In this document: one piece after another, positions 6,556 through 15,457 of the stretch
Numbering within the stretch: position 1 is the first letter of the stretch
How the letters are laid out: every line of letters begins with the position of its first letter
Origin: Reyranella sp. CPCC 100927
GTDB taxonomy: Bacteria; Pseudomonadota; Alphaproteobacteria; Reyranellales; Reyranellaceae
Direction of reading: 5' to 3'
Length of the DNA: 64,000 nucleotides
Assembly: GCF_007859315.1 (NCBI RefSeq)
Contig: NZ_VOHA01000020.1
Coordinates: 62,001 to 126,000 of the forward strand
The notes under the pieces: model-generated
What the model was told of the DNA's origin: nothing
The model's database searches: none
Seen by the model: the letters and a program-made list of their open reading frames with translations, nothing else
Position numbers and translations under genes: made by a program

Positions 6556-9411
6556 ATGGCCAAGCGTATGCTGGTCGACGCCACACACCCCGAGGAGACT
6601 CGGGTTGTCGTGGTCGATGGGACCCGTCTCGAAGAATTCGACTTCGAAACCGCGAGCAAGAAACAGCTCAAGGGCAATATCTATCTCGCCAAGGTCGTTC
6701 GTATCGAACCGTCGCTGCAGGCGGCGTTCGTCGAATACGGCGGTAACCGCCACGGTTTCCTGGCGTTTTCCGAGATTCATCCGGATTACTACCAGATCCC
6801 GATCGCCGACCGGGAAAAGCTGCTCGCCGAGCAGGCCCGGCGCGCACAGCACGACGTCGATGACGGGCCCAACGGCGACCATCACGGACGGATCGACCGC
6901 AGCGACATCGAGGATGCCCGTGAAGAGCGGGCCCATTTCACCGTCGATCGGACCGAGCCGACGTCGGGCGATGCTCACGGCACCGAACCGGAATTGCCGC
7001 ACCTCGATAGCGCAATCGAGGCGCCGAGTGAGGCCACGGCGGCTGAACCGGCCGAGGCGACCACCCCGCCCGCCATCGAACCGCCCACGGTCGCGGCAGA
7101 TCAACCGGCAGAGTCCGAAGCCGTCAGCGCACCGTCGCTTCCGGCGGCGGCCGCCGCCGACAGCCTTGCCGGCCCGACGGTCGACGAAGCCCTGGAAGCC
7201 CATGTCACGGCCGGAAGCGATGCGGCGAGCGAGCCGCCCGCGCCGGAGAGCGAGGCTGGTCCTGCCGAAGCGCCGTCCGAGTCGCCTTCGGCGGAGGTGC
7301 CATCGGAGGCCACGAGCCCACAGGATCCTGCCGAGGCACCGCAGCCGGAGATTCCGGTCGAGACCCTGGGCGGCGACGACTACGAACCGCGGCCGCGCCG
7401 CAGCCCGCCGCCGCGCCAGTACAAGATCCAGGAAGTCATCAAGCGCCGGCAGATCCTGCTGGTGCAGGTCGTCAAGGAAGAGCGCGGCAACAAGGGCGCG
7501 GCGCTGACGACCTACCTGTCGCTCGCCGGCCGCTACGCGGTGTTGATGCCGAACGCTGGCCGAGGCGGCGGCATCTCGCGCAAGATCACCAATGCCGGCG
7601 ATCGCAAGCGCATGAAGGACATGCTGGCCGAGCTCGAGGTACCGAGCGGCATGGGCGTGATCCTGCGCACGGCCGGCCTGGAGCGGTCAAAGGCCGAGAT
7701 CCGCCGCGACTACGACTACCTGATGCGGTTGTGGGATAGCATCCGCGACCTGACGTTCCAGTCGAAGGCGCCGGCGCTGATCTACGAGGAAGGCGACATC
7801 ATCAAGCGGTCGATTCGCGACCTCTACAACAGCGATATCGAAGAGGTGATGATCGAGGGCGATGCCGGGTTCGACCGGGCCCAGGATTTCATGCGCCAGC
7901 TGATCCCCTCGCACGTACCGAAGGTAAAACAGTACCGCGACGGCATTCCCCTCTTCCACCGCTACCAGATCGAAGCCCAGCTCGATGCGATGCATTCGCC
8001 CATCGTGCAGCTGCGCAGCGGCGCCTACGTGGTGATCAACCCGACCGAGGCGCTGGTCGCGATCGACGTCAACTCGGGCCGCGCCACCAAGGAGCGCAAC
8101 ATCGAGGAGACGGCGCTGCGCACCAACCTGGAGGCGGCCGAGGAAATCGCCCGCCAGGTGCGGTTGCGCGACCTTGCCGGCCTCGTGGTGATCGACTTCA
8201 TCGACATGGAGGAGTCCAAGCACCAGGGCCAGGTCGAACGCCGCCTCAAGGAGGCGATGAAGTCCGACCGGGCGCGCATCCAGATCGGCCGTATCAGCCC
8301 GTTCGGCCTGCTGGAGCTGTCGCGCCAGCGTCTGCGGCCCAGCCTGCTGGAGAACGTGACCGAGGTGTGCCCGCATTGCGAGGGCACCGGGCGCGTACGC
8401 TCTGTCGAATCGACGGCGCTGCACGTGCTGCGCGGGATCGAGGAGGAAGGCGTCCGTCGCCGCGCCGGCGAGATCGTGGTCAAGGTGCCGGTCGCCGTCG
8501 CGCTCTACATCCTCAATCACAAGCGCCTCAACATCGCCGATGCGGAAGAGCGCTATGGCTTTCATGTGATCATCGCCGGTGACGACGATCTCATTCCGCC
8601 GCACTACGAGATCGAGCGCACCCGGCCACGCAGCGCCATCGAACCGTCGGCGGCGGCACGCCAGACCGCCTCGGCGCAGTATGACGAGTTCGAGGACGTG
8701 GCCGAGGCCGATGACGCCGGCGCCGGCGCCGGCGCCGATGTGGCCAGCGACGCGCCTGCCGGCGGCGACGACAGTGACGAGAGCCGCCGCCGACGCCGGC
8801 GGCGGAGACGGCGGCGGCGTGGCGAGGGCGACGTCGAGAACGGATCGACCGACGCCGTCACATCGGATGACGTGGGATTGCCGCCGGTGATGGAACTCAA
8901 CGGTGATGCCCGCCCGCACACGGACGACGAGCCGCGTGACGAACCCGTGGCCGCGGGCGACGCGACCCCCGACACCGACCGTGAGGAAGACGCCGAGGCC
9001 GGTGGGCTCTCAGCCGAGGCAGATGACAGCGACGGACATCGCCGCCGCCGGCGTGGTCGCCGCGGTGGACGCGGACGGCGCCGGGATCATGACGGCCCGG
9101 CAGCCGAAGGAAGCGACGAAACCAGCACCGCTGCCGACGGTCATGGCGAGAACGGCGCGGAGGCACCATCCGTACCACCAGCGCAGCCCGAAGCCGTTGA
9201 GCTTCCCTTTGCCGCCCCAGCAGTATCGGAAGAGCCGCCTCCGGCGGTCATCACACATCGGGCCGAGCCCGAGCTGATCGCGGAACCGCAGCCGTCAACG
9301 ATGCCGGAATCGACCCCGGAAGCACCGCCGGCGCCGGTGATCCCGTCCATCGCTGTCGAGGCGCCGCCGGAGAAGCCCAAGCGCGGCTGGTGGTCCCGGA
9401 TCACGAGTTGA
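6556..9411 (+). CDS. rne: Ribonuclease E, degradosome scaffold endoribonuclease
   Basis: RNase E cuts single-stranded A/U-rich RNA in decay and in rRNA/tRNA maturation. The ATG at 6556 is preferred over a TTG at 6550 because GGAG (6542-6545) is then 10 bases upstream; product 951 residues. The S1 domain starts at about 37 (GNIYLAKVVRIEPSLQAAF) and is interrupted by an acidic, Pro/Ala-rich insert. Catalytic Asp504 and Asp547 keep the E. coli spacing of 43 (303/346), and the zinc-link CPHC at 605-608 matches E. coli 404-407, so the insert adds about 201 residues. The C-terminal half has two Arg-rich RNA-binding tracts and ends in KPKRGWWSRITS, resembling the PNPase-docking GWW motif described in Caulobacter. 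Confidence 0.97.
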   Translation: MAKRMLVDATHPEETRVVVVDGTRLEEFDFETASKKQLKGNIYLAKVVRIEPSLQAAFVEYGGNRHGFLAFSEIHPDYYQIPIADREKLLAEQARRAQHDVDDGPNGDHHGRIDRSDIEDAREERAHFTVDRTEPTSGDAHGTEPELPHLDSAIEAPSEATAAEPAEATTPPAIEPPTVAADQPAESEAVSAPSLPAAAAADSLAGPTVDEALEAHVTAGSDAASEPPAPESEAGPAEAPSESPSAEVPSEATSPQDPAEAPQPEIPVETLGGDDYEPRPRRSPPPRQYKIQEVIKRRQILLVQVVKEERGNKGAALTTYLSLAGRYAVLMPNAGRGGGISRKITNAGDRKRMKDMLAELEVPSGMGVILRTAGLERSKAEIRRDYDYLMRLWDSIRDLTFQSKAPALIYEEGDIIKRSIRDLYNSDIEEVMIEGDAGFDRAQDFMRQLIPSHVPKVKQYRDGIPLFHRYQIEAQLDAMHSPIVQLRSGAYVVINPTEALVAIDVNSGRATKERNIEETALRTNLEAAEEIARQVRLRDLAGLVVIDFIDMEESKHQGQVERRLKEAMKSDRARIQIGRISPFGLLELSRQRLRPSLLENVTEVCPHCEGTGRVRSVESTALHVLRGIEEEGVRRRAGEIVVKVPVAVALYILNHKRLNIADAEERYGFHVIIAGDDDLIPPHYEIERTRPRSAIEPSAAARQTASAQYDEFEDVAEADDAGAGAGADVASDAPAGGDDSDESRRRRRRRRRRRRGEGDVENGSTDAVTSDDVGLPPVMELNGDARPHTDDEPRDEPVAAGDATPDTDREEDAEAGGLSAEADDSDGHRRRRRGRRGGRGRRRDHDGPAAEGSDETSTAADGHGENGAEAPSVPPAQPEAVELPFAAPAVSEEPPPAVITHRAEPELIAEPQPSTMPESTPEAPPAPVIPSIAVEAPPEKPKRGWWSRITS

Positions 9412-9433
9412 CGCGACACTGCCAGGACATGCT

Positions 9434-9472
9434 CAGGGCCGTCATCGCAAGCGATGACGGCCCTGCTCTTTC
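9434..9472 (+). terminator. Rho-independent terminator after rne
   Basis: A perfect 15-bp stem (9434-9448 with 9451-9465; AGGGCCGTCATCGC arm) closed by AA is followed by CTCTTTC. It lies 22 bases after the rne stop and before the opposite-strand gene, where it could serve both. Confidence 0.8.
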
Positions 9473-9508
9473 GGCCGCCAGTGCCGTCGCTGGATACCCG
9501 ACGTCCTG

Positions 9509-10096
9509 CTAGCGCACGAAATAGCAGCGCGCGATCGCCTGGATCTGGGTCTTCACGATCGTCGTGCGTTTCTGCTTCGCCGGCGAATCGTGCATGATAT
9601 TGCCCAGCGTCGGCAAATGATTGGGCGAGTTGGTCGCGGCATGCCCGATCTCGTGGATCAGAACCGACTCATCGCCGTTGATGACGCCGCTGACCAGGCA
9701 GTATGGCAGCCACGGCGATCCCGTTGTTGTTCCCACTGGGCGGGTCAGAACCGTAAGGCCCACGCCGGTGTCCTTGAACTCGCAGAAGATCACTGGCAGG
9801 CGCTGGCGCTTGTCGGCCGTTTTCTGGTCGTCGAAGATGGCTCCCATCTTGAGACGGAGATCGTTGTAGTCCTCCGGCAGGAGCAGTTTGTCCGGCACCT
9901 GTATCGTGTGCTTGTCGGTGCGGGTTTTCCCGGGATAGACGTCAAAACCGATATTGTGCTCCGCGAGCAGCTTCTCCGCATAATCGAGCACGGTCTTGGA
10001 CGTATCGATCTTGTAGTTCGACGCCCAGAACAGCGTCAGCCGCGCCTTCGCCGCACCGGGATTTTTATAGTTCGGATCCCAATCTGAACTGGCCAT
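9509..10096 (-). CDS. Putative small zinc metallopeptidase with HEIGH motif
   Basis: A 195-residue protein. The ATG at 10096 has an excellent GGGGGGAG site and is preferred to the longer frame from 10180. The C-terminal third has LIHEIGHAA with HEIGH at 148-152, a candidate zinc site, then a His at 160 and NIMHDSP (166-172) resembling a metzincin Met-turn, although the third ligand spacing is not the classical HExxHxxGxxH. No signal peptide or membrane segment, so probably cytoplasmic or secreted by a non-classical route. Standing alone between rne and an acyl-CoA dehydrogenase operon, it gives no context clue. Substrate unknown. Confidence 0.65.
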   Translation of the reverse strand: MASSDWDPNYKNPGAAKARLTLFWASNYKIDTSKTVLDYAEKLLAEHNIGFDVYPGKTRTDKHTIQVPDKLLLPEDYNDLRLKMGAIFDDQKTADKRQRLPVIFCEFKDTGVGLTVLTRPVGTTTGSPWLPYCLVSGVINGDESVLIHEIGHAATNSPNHLPTLGNIMHDSPAKQKRTTIVKTQIQAIARCYFVR

Positions 10097-10204
10097 GATT
10101 CTCCCCCCAAAGACACTGACGTGAAGCGCCACTCCTTTCGATTTCAACGACTGCGCGAGGGCGCCCCCACACCCGCGCATGTCATTGCCATGATACCTGA
10201 TACT

Positions 10205-11272
10205 TCAGGCCGCGACCTTGCTTGCGGTCAGCGACGGCCACAGTGCGTCCGGCCCGGCTTCGGCCAGCGCCCGCCCCAGCTTGGCGCCCCAATACGATTC
10301 GCTGCCGTAGTCCCGGCGCCACACCCAGAGGCGTCGCGTGTAATGGTGCAGCACGTGCTCATAGGTGAAACCCATCGCGCCCATCGACTGGTGGGCAATG
10401 GCGCAGATCTTGTGGGCCGCCTCGCCGGCCTGGGTCTTGGCCGCCATGATGGCGAATGACCCGTCACCTTCCTCCGCATCACGCGCCGCCGTGCGGGCCG
10501 CGGCACCGAGCACCGCGACGTAGGTCGCGAGTTCGGCCAGCATGTGCTGAATCGCCTGGAAGGTGCTGATCGCGCGGCCGAACTGCACGCGCTCCTTGGT
10601 GTATTGCGTGGCGATCGCCAGCACCCGGTCGGCGGCGCCGCTCATCTGGCTCACCCGGGCCAGCGCCGCCAGCTCGCTGGCGCGCTCCGGCTTGATGGCT
10701 GTGGCCGCCACGGCCGTCGCCACCGCACCGTCGAAGCTCACGTCGTCATAGGGCTCACCGCTCTGTCCCCGCTTGGCCTCGACCGTCGTCGCCGCGCGCG
10801 GCACGATGGCCACCACCGGCCCGCGCTCACCGGGTGCGATGACCACGATGTTGTCGACCACCGATGCGAACGCCACGCGCTGCGCGCGCCCCGTCACCTT
10901 GCCGCCGGCAATCCGCACCGACGATCCGGCGTCGGCGATCACCAGTGCCATCGGCCCGGCCGGCGGCGTCAGACCCGCCTGGGCGGCGATCATGGCACCC
11001 AGCCCGGTTTCAGCCAGTGGCAGCGGCACGGCATGACGGCCCGCCTCGCGCAAGACGGCAGCCAGATCGCCGATGGTGCCGCCGGCACCGCCGGCGCTCT
11101 CGGGTACCGCGGCCCACGGCAGACCCGCCTCCTCGACCTGGCGCCACAACGCGGTAGGCCAGGTTCCCTTCTCGAAGTCGTTGATCACCTCGCGCGTCGC
11201 CTGCTCCTCGAACAGGCGCGCGGCGGTCTCGATGAACATCTGCCGTGTTTCGTTTTCCGTTTCCGTCGTCAT
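10205..11272 (-). CDS. Acyl-CoA dehydrogenase, beta-like subunit
   Basis: A flavin-dependent acyl-CoA dehydrogenase family protein of 355 residues with the helical N-domain, a middle beta domain (about 120-190) and the C-terminal four-helix domain (about 200-345, AIQHMLAELATYVAVLG, HQSMGAMGFTYEH). The usual catalytic Glu near the C-terminal EGT segment is absent, as in many partner subunits of heteromeric dehydrogenases. An AGGGGAC site precedes ATG 11272. It is 12 bases downstream of a second acyl-CoA dehydrogenase gene, so the pair probably forms a heteromeric enzyme introducing an alpha-beta double bond into a CoA thioester. Substrate not evident. Confidence 0.88.
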   Translation of the reverse strand: MTTETENETRQMFIETAARLFEEQATREVINDFEKGTWPTALWRQVEEAGLPWAAVPESAGGAGGTIGDLAAVLREAGRHAVPLPLAETGLGAMIAAQAGLTPPAGPMALVIADAGSSVRIAGGKVTGRAQRVAFASVVDNIVVIAPGERGPVVAIVPRAATTVEAKRGQSGEPYDDVSFDGAVATAVAATAIKPERASELAALARVSQMSGAADRVLAIATQYTKERVQFGRAISTFQAIQHMLAELATYVAVLGAAARTAARDAEEGDGSFAIMAAKTQAGEAAHKICAIAHQSMGAMGFTYEHVLHHYTRRLWVWRRDYGSESYWGAKLGRALAEAGPDALWPSLTASKVAA

Positions 11273-11284
11273 GGCTCGTGTCCC

Positions 11285-12442
11285 CTAGCGCAGGCCCAGG
11301 CCGCGCGCGATGATGCCGCGCAGGATCTGCGTGGTGCCGCCCTGGATGGAGTAAGCTGGCGCCTCCAGCGTCGCCATCTGGCACATGTCGAGAAAGTCGG
11401 CGATGTCATCGGCATCGGCGGCATCCGACTCCGCCAGGATACGAGCGATTTCCGGCAGGTCCTGCTGGAAGTGCGTGCCGAGATCCTTGGTCGCGGCGCC
11501 TTCCGTGACCGGTGATTTGCCGGCCTCCAGCATGCCAGCCACCGACAGCGACATCTGGCGCAGGCTCCACAGCCGCGCCACCAGCTTGCCCACGGTCTCC
11601 TGGGCCTGCCGTCCAGGCTGGCGCCCAACCAGTTTCGCCAGCTCCTTCAGCACGTGCACGTTGGTCAGAAAGCGTTCGGGCCCGCTGCGTTCGTAGGCCA
11701 ACTCCGACGTGACCTGCATCCAGCCGTCACCTTCATTGCCCAGCAGCATCGTGTCGGGCACGAAGCAGTCGCGGAACACGACCTCGTTCCAGTCGTGCTT
11801 GCCGTTGAGGTTGATGATTGGACGGATGGTGATGCCCGGCGACGCGAGATCGATCACCATCTGGCTCAGCCCGCGATGCTTGTCCTCACGGGTGCCCGAG
11901 GTGCGCAGCAAGGTGATGACGTAATGGGCGCGATGCGCGCCGCTGGTCCAGATCTTGGTGCCGTTGACCAGCCAGCCGCCATCCACCTTGTCGGCGCGGG
12001 TGCGTACCGAGGCGAGGTCGGAGCCCGAGTCCGGCTCGCTCATGCCGATGGCGAAATAGCACTCGCCCTTCACGATGCGCGGCAGGATCGAGTCCTTCAT
12101 CTCGTCGGTGCCGAAACGCAGGATGTTGGGGCCGCTCTGGCGGTCGGCAACCCAGTGCGAGCCGGCGGGGGCGCCGTTGGCCAGCAATTCCTCCGTGATC
12201 ACATAGCGGTGGAGAAAGCTCTTTTCGCCGCCGCCGTACTTTTTCGGCCAAGTGACGCCGATCCACCCCCGGGCCCCCATCTTCTGGCTGAATTCCGGAG
12301 AGCGGCTGCTCCAGGTTTTATAACGGTCGCCGCCCTTGATGGTGGGCAGCGTTTCCTTGAGGAAGGCGCGGATTTCCGTACGCAGCGCCTCGGCATCCGG
12401 CGGCAGCCGGAATGGCGGAAAGTCGAGCGCAGGCGCAGTCAT
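11285..12442 (-). CDS. Acyl-CoA dehydrogenase, alpha-like subunit
   Basis: A 385-residue flavoprotein of the acyl-CoA dehydrogenase family. The start at 12442 is chosen because GGAGG lies nine bases upstream; the ATG at 12451 touches the GGAGG and the longer frame to 12490 lacks a site. The FAD/substrate segment FAIGMSEPDSGSDLASVRT and the IWTSGAHRAHYV beta-domain strand are typical. The C-terminal segment reads SIQGGTTQILRG, where EGT would carry the catalytic Glu in medium-chain enzymes; the base must lie elsewhere. First gene of a two-gene operon with the beta-like subunit, diverging from a crotonase. Confidence 0.9.
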   Translation of the reverse strand: MTAPALDFPPFRLPPDAEALRTEIRAFLKETLPTIKGGDRYKTWSSRSPEFSQKMGARGWIGVTWPKKYGGGEKSFLHRYVITEELLANGAPAGSHWVADRQSGPNILRFGTDEMKDSILPRIVKGECYFAIGMSEPDSGSDLASVRTRADKVDGGWLVNGTKIWTSGAHRAHYVITLLRTSGTREDKHRGLSQMVIDLASPGITIRPIINLNGKHDWNEVVFRDCFVPDTMLLGNEGDGWMQVTSELAYERSGPERFLTNVHVLKELAKLVGRQPGRQAQETVGKLVARLWSLRQMSLSVAGMLEAGKSPVTEGAATKDLGTHFQQDLPEIARILAESDAADADDIADFLDMCQMATLEAPAYSIQGGTTQILRGIIARGLGLR

Positions 12443-12574
12443 CGCGGGCATCCTCCAACCTGGGTGCAGGGCAGCCTGCCCCAATCTCACGGTTGGAAAG
12501 GCGGCCGCCGTCGATTAATCCTAGAGCCCGCACTGCCAAAGTAAACGCTGAACCAACCGGCCGAGGTGACGCAC

Positions 12575-13375
12575 ATGAGCGACAAACTGCTGTACGAAAA
12601 AAGCGACAACATCGTCACCTTGACCTTGAACGACCCCGACGTGCGCAACGCCATCTCCGATGAGGAGATGATCAGCGGCCTGGTCGACGCCCTGCATCGC
12701 ATCAACGACGACTACGACGTGCGCTGCGTGATCCTGACCGGTGCCGGCACGGCCTTCAGCTCCGGCGGCAACGTCAAGAAGATGCAACGCCACGACGGTA
12801 TGTTCGCCGGCGGCGTCTATAACGTGCGCGTCGGCTATCTGCGCGGAATCCAACGGATCCCGCTTGCGATGTATGAGCTGGAAGTCCCCATCATCGCTGC
12901 CGTCAACGGACCTGCGATCGGCGCCGGATGCGACCTCGCCTGCATGTGCGACATCCGCATTGCCGGCAAGAACGCCCGCTTCGCCGAGAGCTTCGTGAAG
13001 CTGGGCATCATCCCCGGCGACGGCGGTGCCTGGTTCCTGCCGCGTGCCGTCGGCAACTCCAACGCGCGGTTGATGGCCTTCACCGGCGAGCAATTCGACG
13101 CCGAGCAGTCGCTGCAGATGGGACTGGTCTCCAAGGTCGTCGCTGACGACAAGCTGATGGACGAGGCCCGCGCGCTGGCGCGCCGGATCGCCGTCAACCC
13201 GGCCTACGGCCTGCGCATGGCCAAGCGCCTGCTGCGCGAGGGCGAACGTACCGAATTGCAGACGCTGCTGGACATGTCGGCATCGATGCAGGCGATCGCG
13301 CACCAGGGCGAGGATCACAAGGAGGCCGTCAATGCCTTCGTCGAGAAGCGCAAGCCGGTGTTCAAGAACCGCTGA
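12575..13375 (+). CDS. Crotonase-fold enoyl-CoA hydratase/isomerase family protein
   Basis: A 266-residue crotonase. ATG 12575 has GAGG eight bases upstream; a GTG at 12566 is the longer alternative. Oxyanion-hole segments AFSSGGNVKKM and NGPAIGAGCDLACMCD are present. The rat hydratase residue Glu144 (in GGGCEL) aligns with Asp here and Glu164 (GQPE) falls at Phe in RFAESF, with a Glu two residues earlier, so a plain hydratase mechanism is doubtful. The C-terminus EAVNAFVEKRKPVFKNR is typical. It diverges from the dehydrogenase pair and probably acts on the same acyl-CoA route. Confidence 0.9.
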   Translation: MSDKLLYEKSDNIVTLTLNDPDVRNAISDEEMISGLVDALHRINDDYDVRCVILTGAGTAFSSGGNVKKMQRHDGMFAGGVYNVRVGYLRGIQRIPLAMYELEVPIIAAVNGPAIGAGCDLACMCDIRIAGKNARFAESFVKLGIIPGDGGAWFLPRAVGNSNARLMAFTGEQFDAEQSLQMGLVSKVVADDKLMDEARALARRIAVNPAYGLRMAKRLLREGERTELQTLLDMSASMQAIAHQGEDHKEAVNAFVEKRKPVFKNR

Positions 13376-13408
13376 ACATCGCGGCATGCGACGGGGAGCT
13401 GAACCGAC

Positions 13409-13876
13409 ATGCGTGGCCCACGCTTCACGCCGTTGATCGGCGGCATCGAGGACGAAGACCGCGACGGTGTCGCCGAGGCGAACCGGGCCTTCTATCGCGC
13501 CTTCATGCGCCGCGACCTGGAGGCGCTCGATGCATTGTGGGCCAGCGCGACGCCGGTGGCCTGCCTGCATCCCGGGCAGGCCCCCCTGTTCGACCGCGCC
13601 GCGATCATGGCCAGCTGGCAGGCCATCACGCGCAACCCGTCGACCCCGCACGAGATCAGGATCATCGAGGATCGGGTCGTCGTGCGCGGTCGCATGGGCA
13701 TCGTGATCTGCCGGGAGGTCCTGCCCAACGCCCACCTGATGGCAACCAACATGTTCGTGCGCGAGGGCGACGCCTGGAAAATCGCCCATCATCAATCGGC
13801 TGTGGCACCACCGCCCAAGGATCGCCCGACCCAGCCGACCGCCGCCCCCAAGCGCGACCGGCGCCAGTTGCACTGA
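13409..13876 (+). CDS. NTF2/SnoaL-like small protein
   Basis: A 155-residue protein with the pattern of SnoaL_3 or DUF4440 NTF2-fold proteins: a helix beginning VAEANRAFYRAFMRRDLEALDALWA, a CLHPG turn, then the strands HEIRIIEDRVVVRGRMGIVIC and ATNMFVREGDAWKIAHHQSA. The fold forms a cone-shaped pocket used by isomerases, dehydratases and ligand-binding proteins. It follows the crotonase by 33 bases on the same strand and probably shares its transcript. The Pro/Lys/Arg tail is low-complexity. No catalytic residue can be assigned. Confidence 0.8.
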   Translation: MRGPRFTPLIGGIEDEDRDGVAEANRAFYRAFMRRDLEALDALWASATPVACLHPGQAPLFDRAAIMASWQAITRNPSTPHEIRIIEDRVVVRGRMGIVICREVLPNAHLMATNMFVREGDAWKIAHHQSAVAPPPKDRPTQPTAAPKRDRRQLH

Positions 13877-14043
13877 GCGTCGCGTCCCTGGGCCACTCAA
13901 AGAGCGCCTTATGGAACGGATGAGGACGTTTTATTGGGTGGACGCGGCGGCAAGGCATATCGTCCTCGCTGGAGAGCAGGCCACCATCGAGCCATAGCCG
14001 GCGCGCGCCCGCAGCCCTGTCGATGGGGCGGGAGCATGCAGCG

Positions 14044-14892
14044 ATGTTCGAAGATGCCTTCAAGCTGAAGATCAGACCGGACGGCTTGGAAAAGGCTGCC
14101 GCCAGAACCTACGTGACGGCCGTCCGTGATGTTCTCGAAAAGATCCACCGGACCGCCTGCGGCAAGGCGCTGCTGCAATCGATCCGCTTCCACGGCTATG
14201 TCGTCAACATCATTCCTTATCCGGGCGCCGATGTCTGTGGCGCGGATGTCGATGGCGACTACGACGCGGCCACCGGCATCGTGATGCCGACGGTCCGTTA
14301 CACGCCGGGCAACTTCGCCAAGGGCGGATCATGCTCGCACCTGCCCGGCCGCGGCTGGGCGGAATCGATTCTGTTCCACGAACTGGTGCACGCACTGCGG
14401 GACATCGCGCAGGGCAAGCGCCGTGTCTACAAAGGTGTCGTGATGACCGGCGGTCTCCACCGCTACGACACGTTCGAGGAGTTCATCGCCGTGCTCTGCG
14501 AAGACATCTACGTGTCCGAGCGCGGCAACCCGCACCGATTGCTGGGTGATCACCGCGGGATCGCCCCGCTCGATCCGGCGCTGGCGGACTCCTTCCGATT
14601 CTTCGCCACCGGATCCCAGACCTTTCGCTTCGTCGAACGCTTCTGCCGCGAAAATCCGGGTTTCACCAAGATGCTGTCGCGAGTGCCGGCCCGCTTCAAT
14701 CCGATCGCGGCCTACTACAAAGACCCACGGAAGGCACAGAGCTTCTCCAATTCACCCGCCGCCCATGAGCGCGACGCCGACGGCGTCTGGGGCAAGCTGT
14801 TCGAACGCGAGCGCTCCCCGACACTGCCAACCGGAAGCCCGGCGAACCTGCCGCCGCCCCGCCCCGCCAGCACGCCGATACGGCGGCCTTAG
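14044..14892 (+). CDS. Putative M91-like zinc metalloprotein with HELVH motif
   Basis: A 282-residue protein. ATG 14044 is chosen because GGGAG lies nine bases upstream; an in-frame start at 14023 precedes that site. HELVH at 112-116 (SILFHELVHALRD) and a downstream TFEEFIAV acidic pair (145-146) fit a gluzincin-type HExxH plus Glu site similar to the NleD-like M91 family, known mainly from type III effectors and related toxins. No signal peptide is visible. The C-terminal 40 residues are Pro-rich and likely disordered. It follows the crotonase/NTF2 genes without obvious functional link. Whether it is a secreted effector or a housekeeping protease cannot be told. Confidence 0.65.
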   Translation: MFEDAFKLKIRPDGLEKAAARTYVTAVRDVLEKIHRTACGKALLQSIRFHGYVVNIIPYPGADVCGADVDGDYDAATGIVMPTVRYTPGNFAKGGSCSHLPGRGWAESILFHELVHALRDIAQGKRRVYKGVVMTGGLHRYDTFEEFIAVLCEDIYVSERGNPHRLLGDHRGIAPLDPALADSFRFFATGSQTFRFVERFCRENPGFTKMLSRVPARFNPIAAYYKDPRKAQSFSNSPAAHERDADGVWGKLFERERSPTLPTGSPANLPPPRPASTPIRRP

Positions 14893-14986
14893 TTCCGTAA
14901 ACTATTGGACGAGGCGTTGGCTGAGCTGGCCACAGTCTCCTGCAGGCGCTGCCCGACCCAATCTATGCCCAGGCCGCCTCTGCCGA

Positions 14987-15271
14987 TCAGTCAGTCGGTG
15001 GATTTAAGCCATTCTCGCGGATCGCCTGCTCCAGCAACGCGACGGCCTCGCTAAAACGACCCGCGTGGTAAGCCTCTTGTCCCAAGGCGCGATTGAGCTG
15101 GGCCTGCGGCGCGTGATGATGGTCCACCCTGCCACCGTGGCCGTCATAGTACGCGGCCAACTTTTCGTACCGTGCTGCGTCGGCCGACGAATGACTGATA
15201 TTGTCGGCATGAGCCTTCGTGGTCAGGCCTAAGGTGAGGAGGCTCGCGACCAGCAAACGCGATATGATCAT
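14987..15271 (-). CDS. Small exported protein with TPR-like helix pair
   Basis: A 94-residue protein starting at ATG 15271, with AAGGAG six bases upstream. The first 22 residues (MIISRLLVASLLTLGLTTKAHA) form a Sec signal peptide with an AHA-D cleavage site. The mature part has a His-rich turn (GGRVDHHHAPQ) and a helix-turn-helix (ALGQEAYHAGRFSEAVALLEQAI) that matches a single TPR repeat. The longer frame to 15358 is rejected. It stands alone; role unknown, possibly a periplasmic accessory protein. Confidence 0.75.
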   Translation of the reverse strand: MIISRLLVASLLTLGLTTKAHADNISHSSADAARYEKLAAYYDGHGGRVDHHHAPQAQLNRALGQEAYHAGRFSEAVALLEQAIRENGLNPPTD

Positions 15272-15457
15272 GTGAGGCTCCTTGCATAGGTACATGGCAC
15301 CTACCAATCGGACATGGGGCGGGCGATTGACGGGTCTCTGACGATGGCCCTGCATCACCAGACCGTGATCAGAATCGAAGCTCCACCGCCCTGCGCCGAT
15401 ACGCCATCGCCAGGCACGCCGCAGCGATGCCGATCACACCCGCCGGCGCGCTCATGA

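Noticed and set aside
12521-13900. Long antisense frame (459 codons) opposite the crotonase and NTF2-like genes
   Set aside because: It mirrors two genes with clear family motifs and good start signals; its composition is typical of antisense GC-rich frames.
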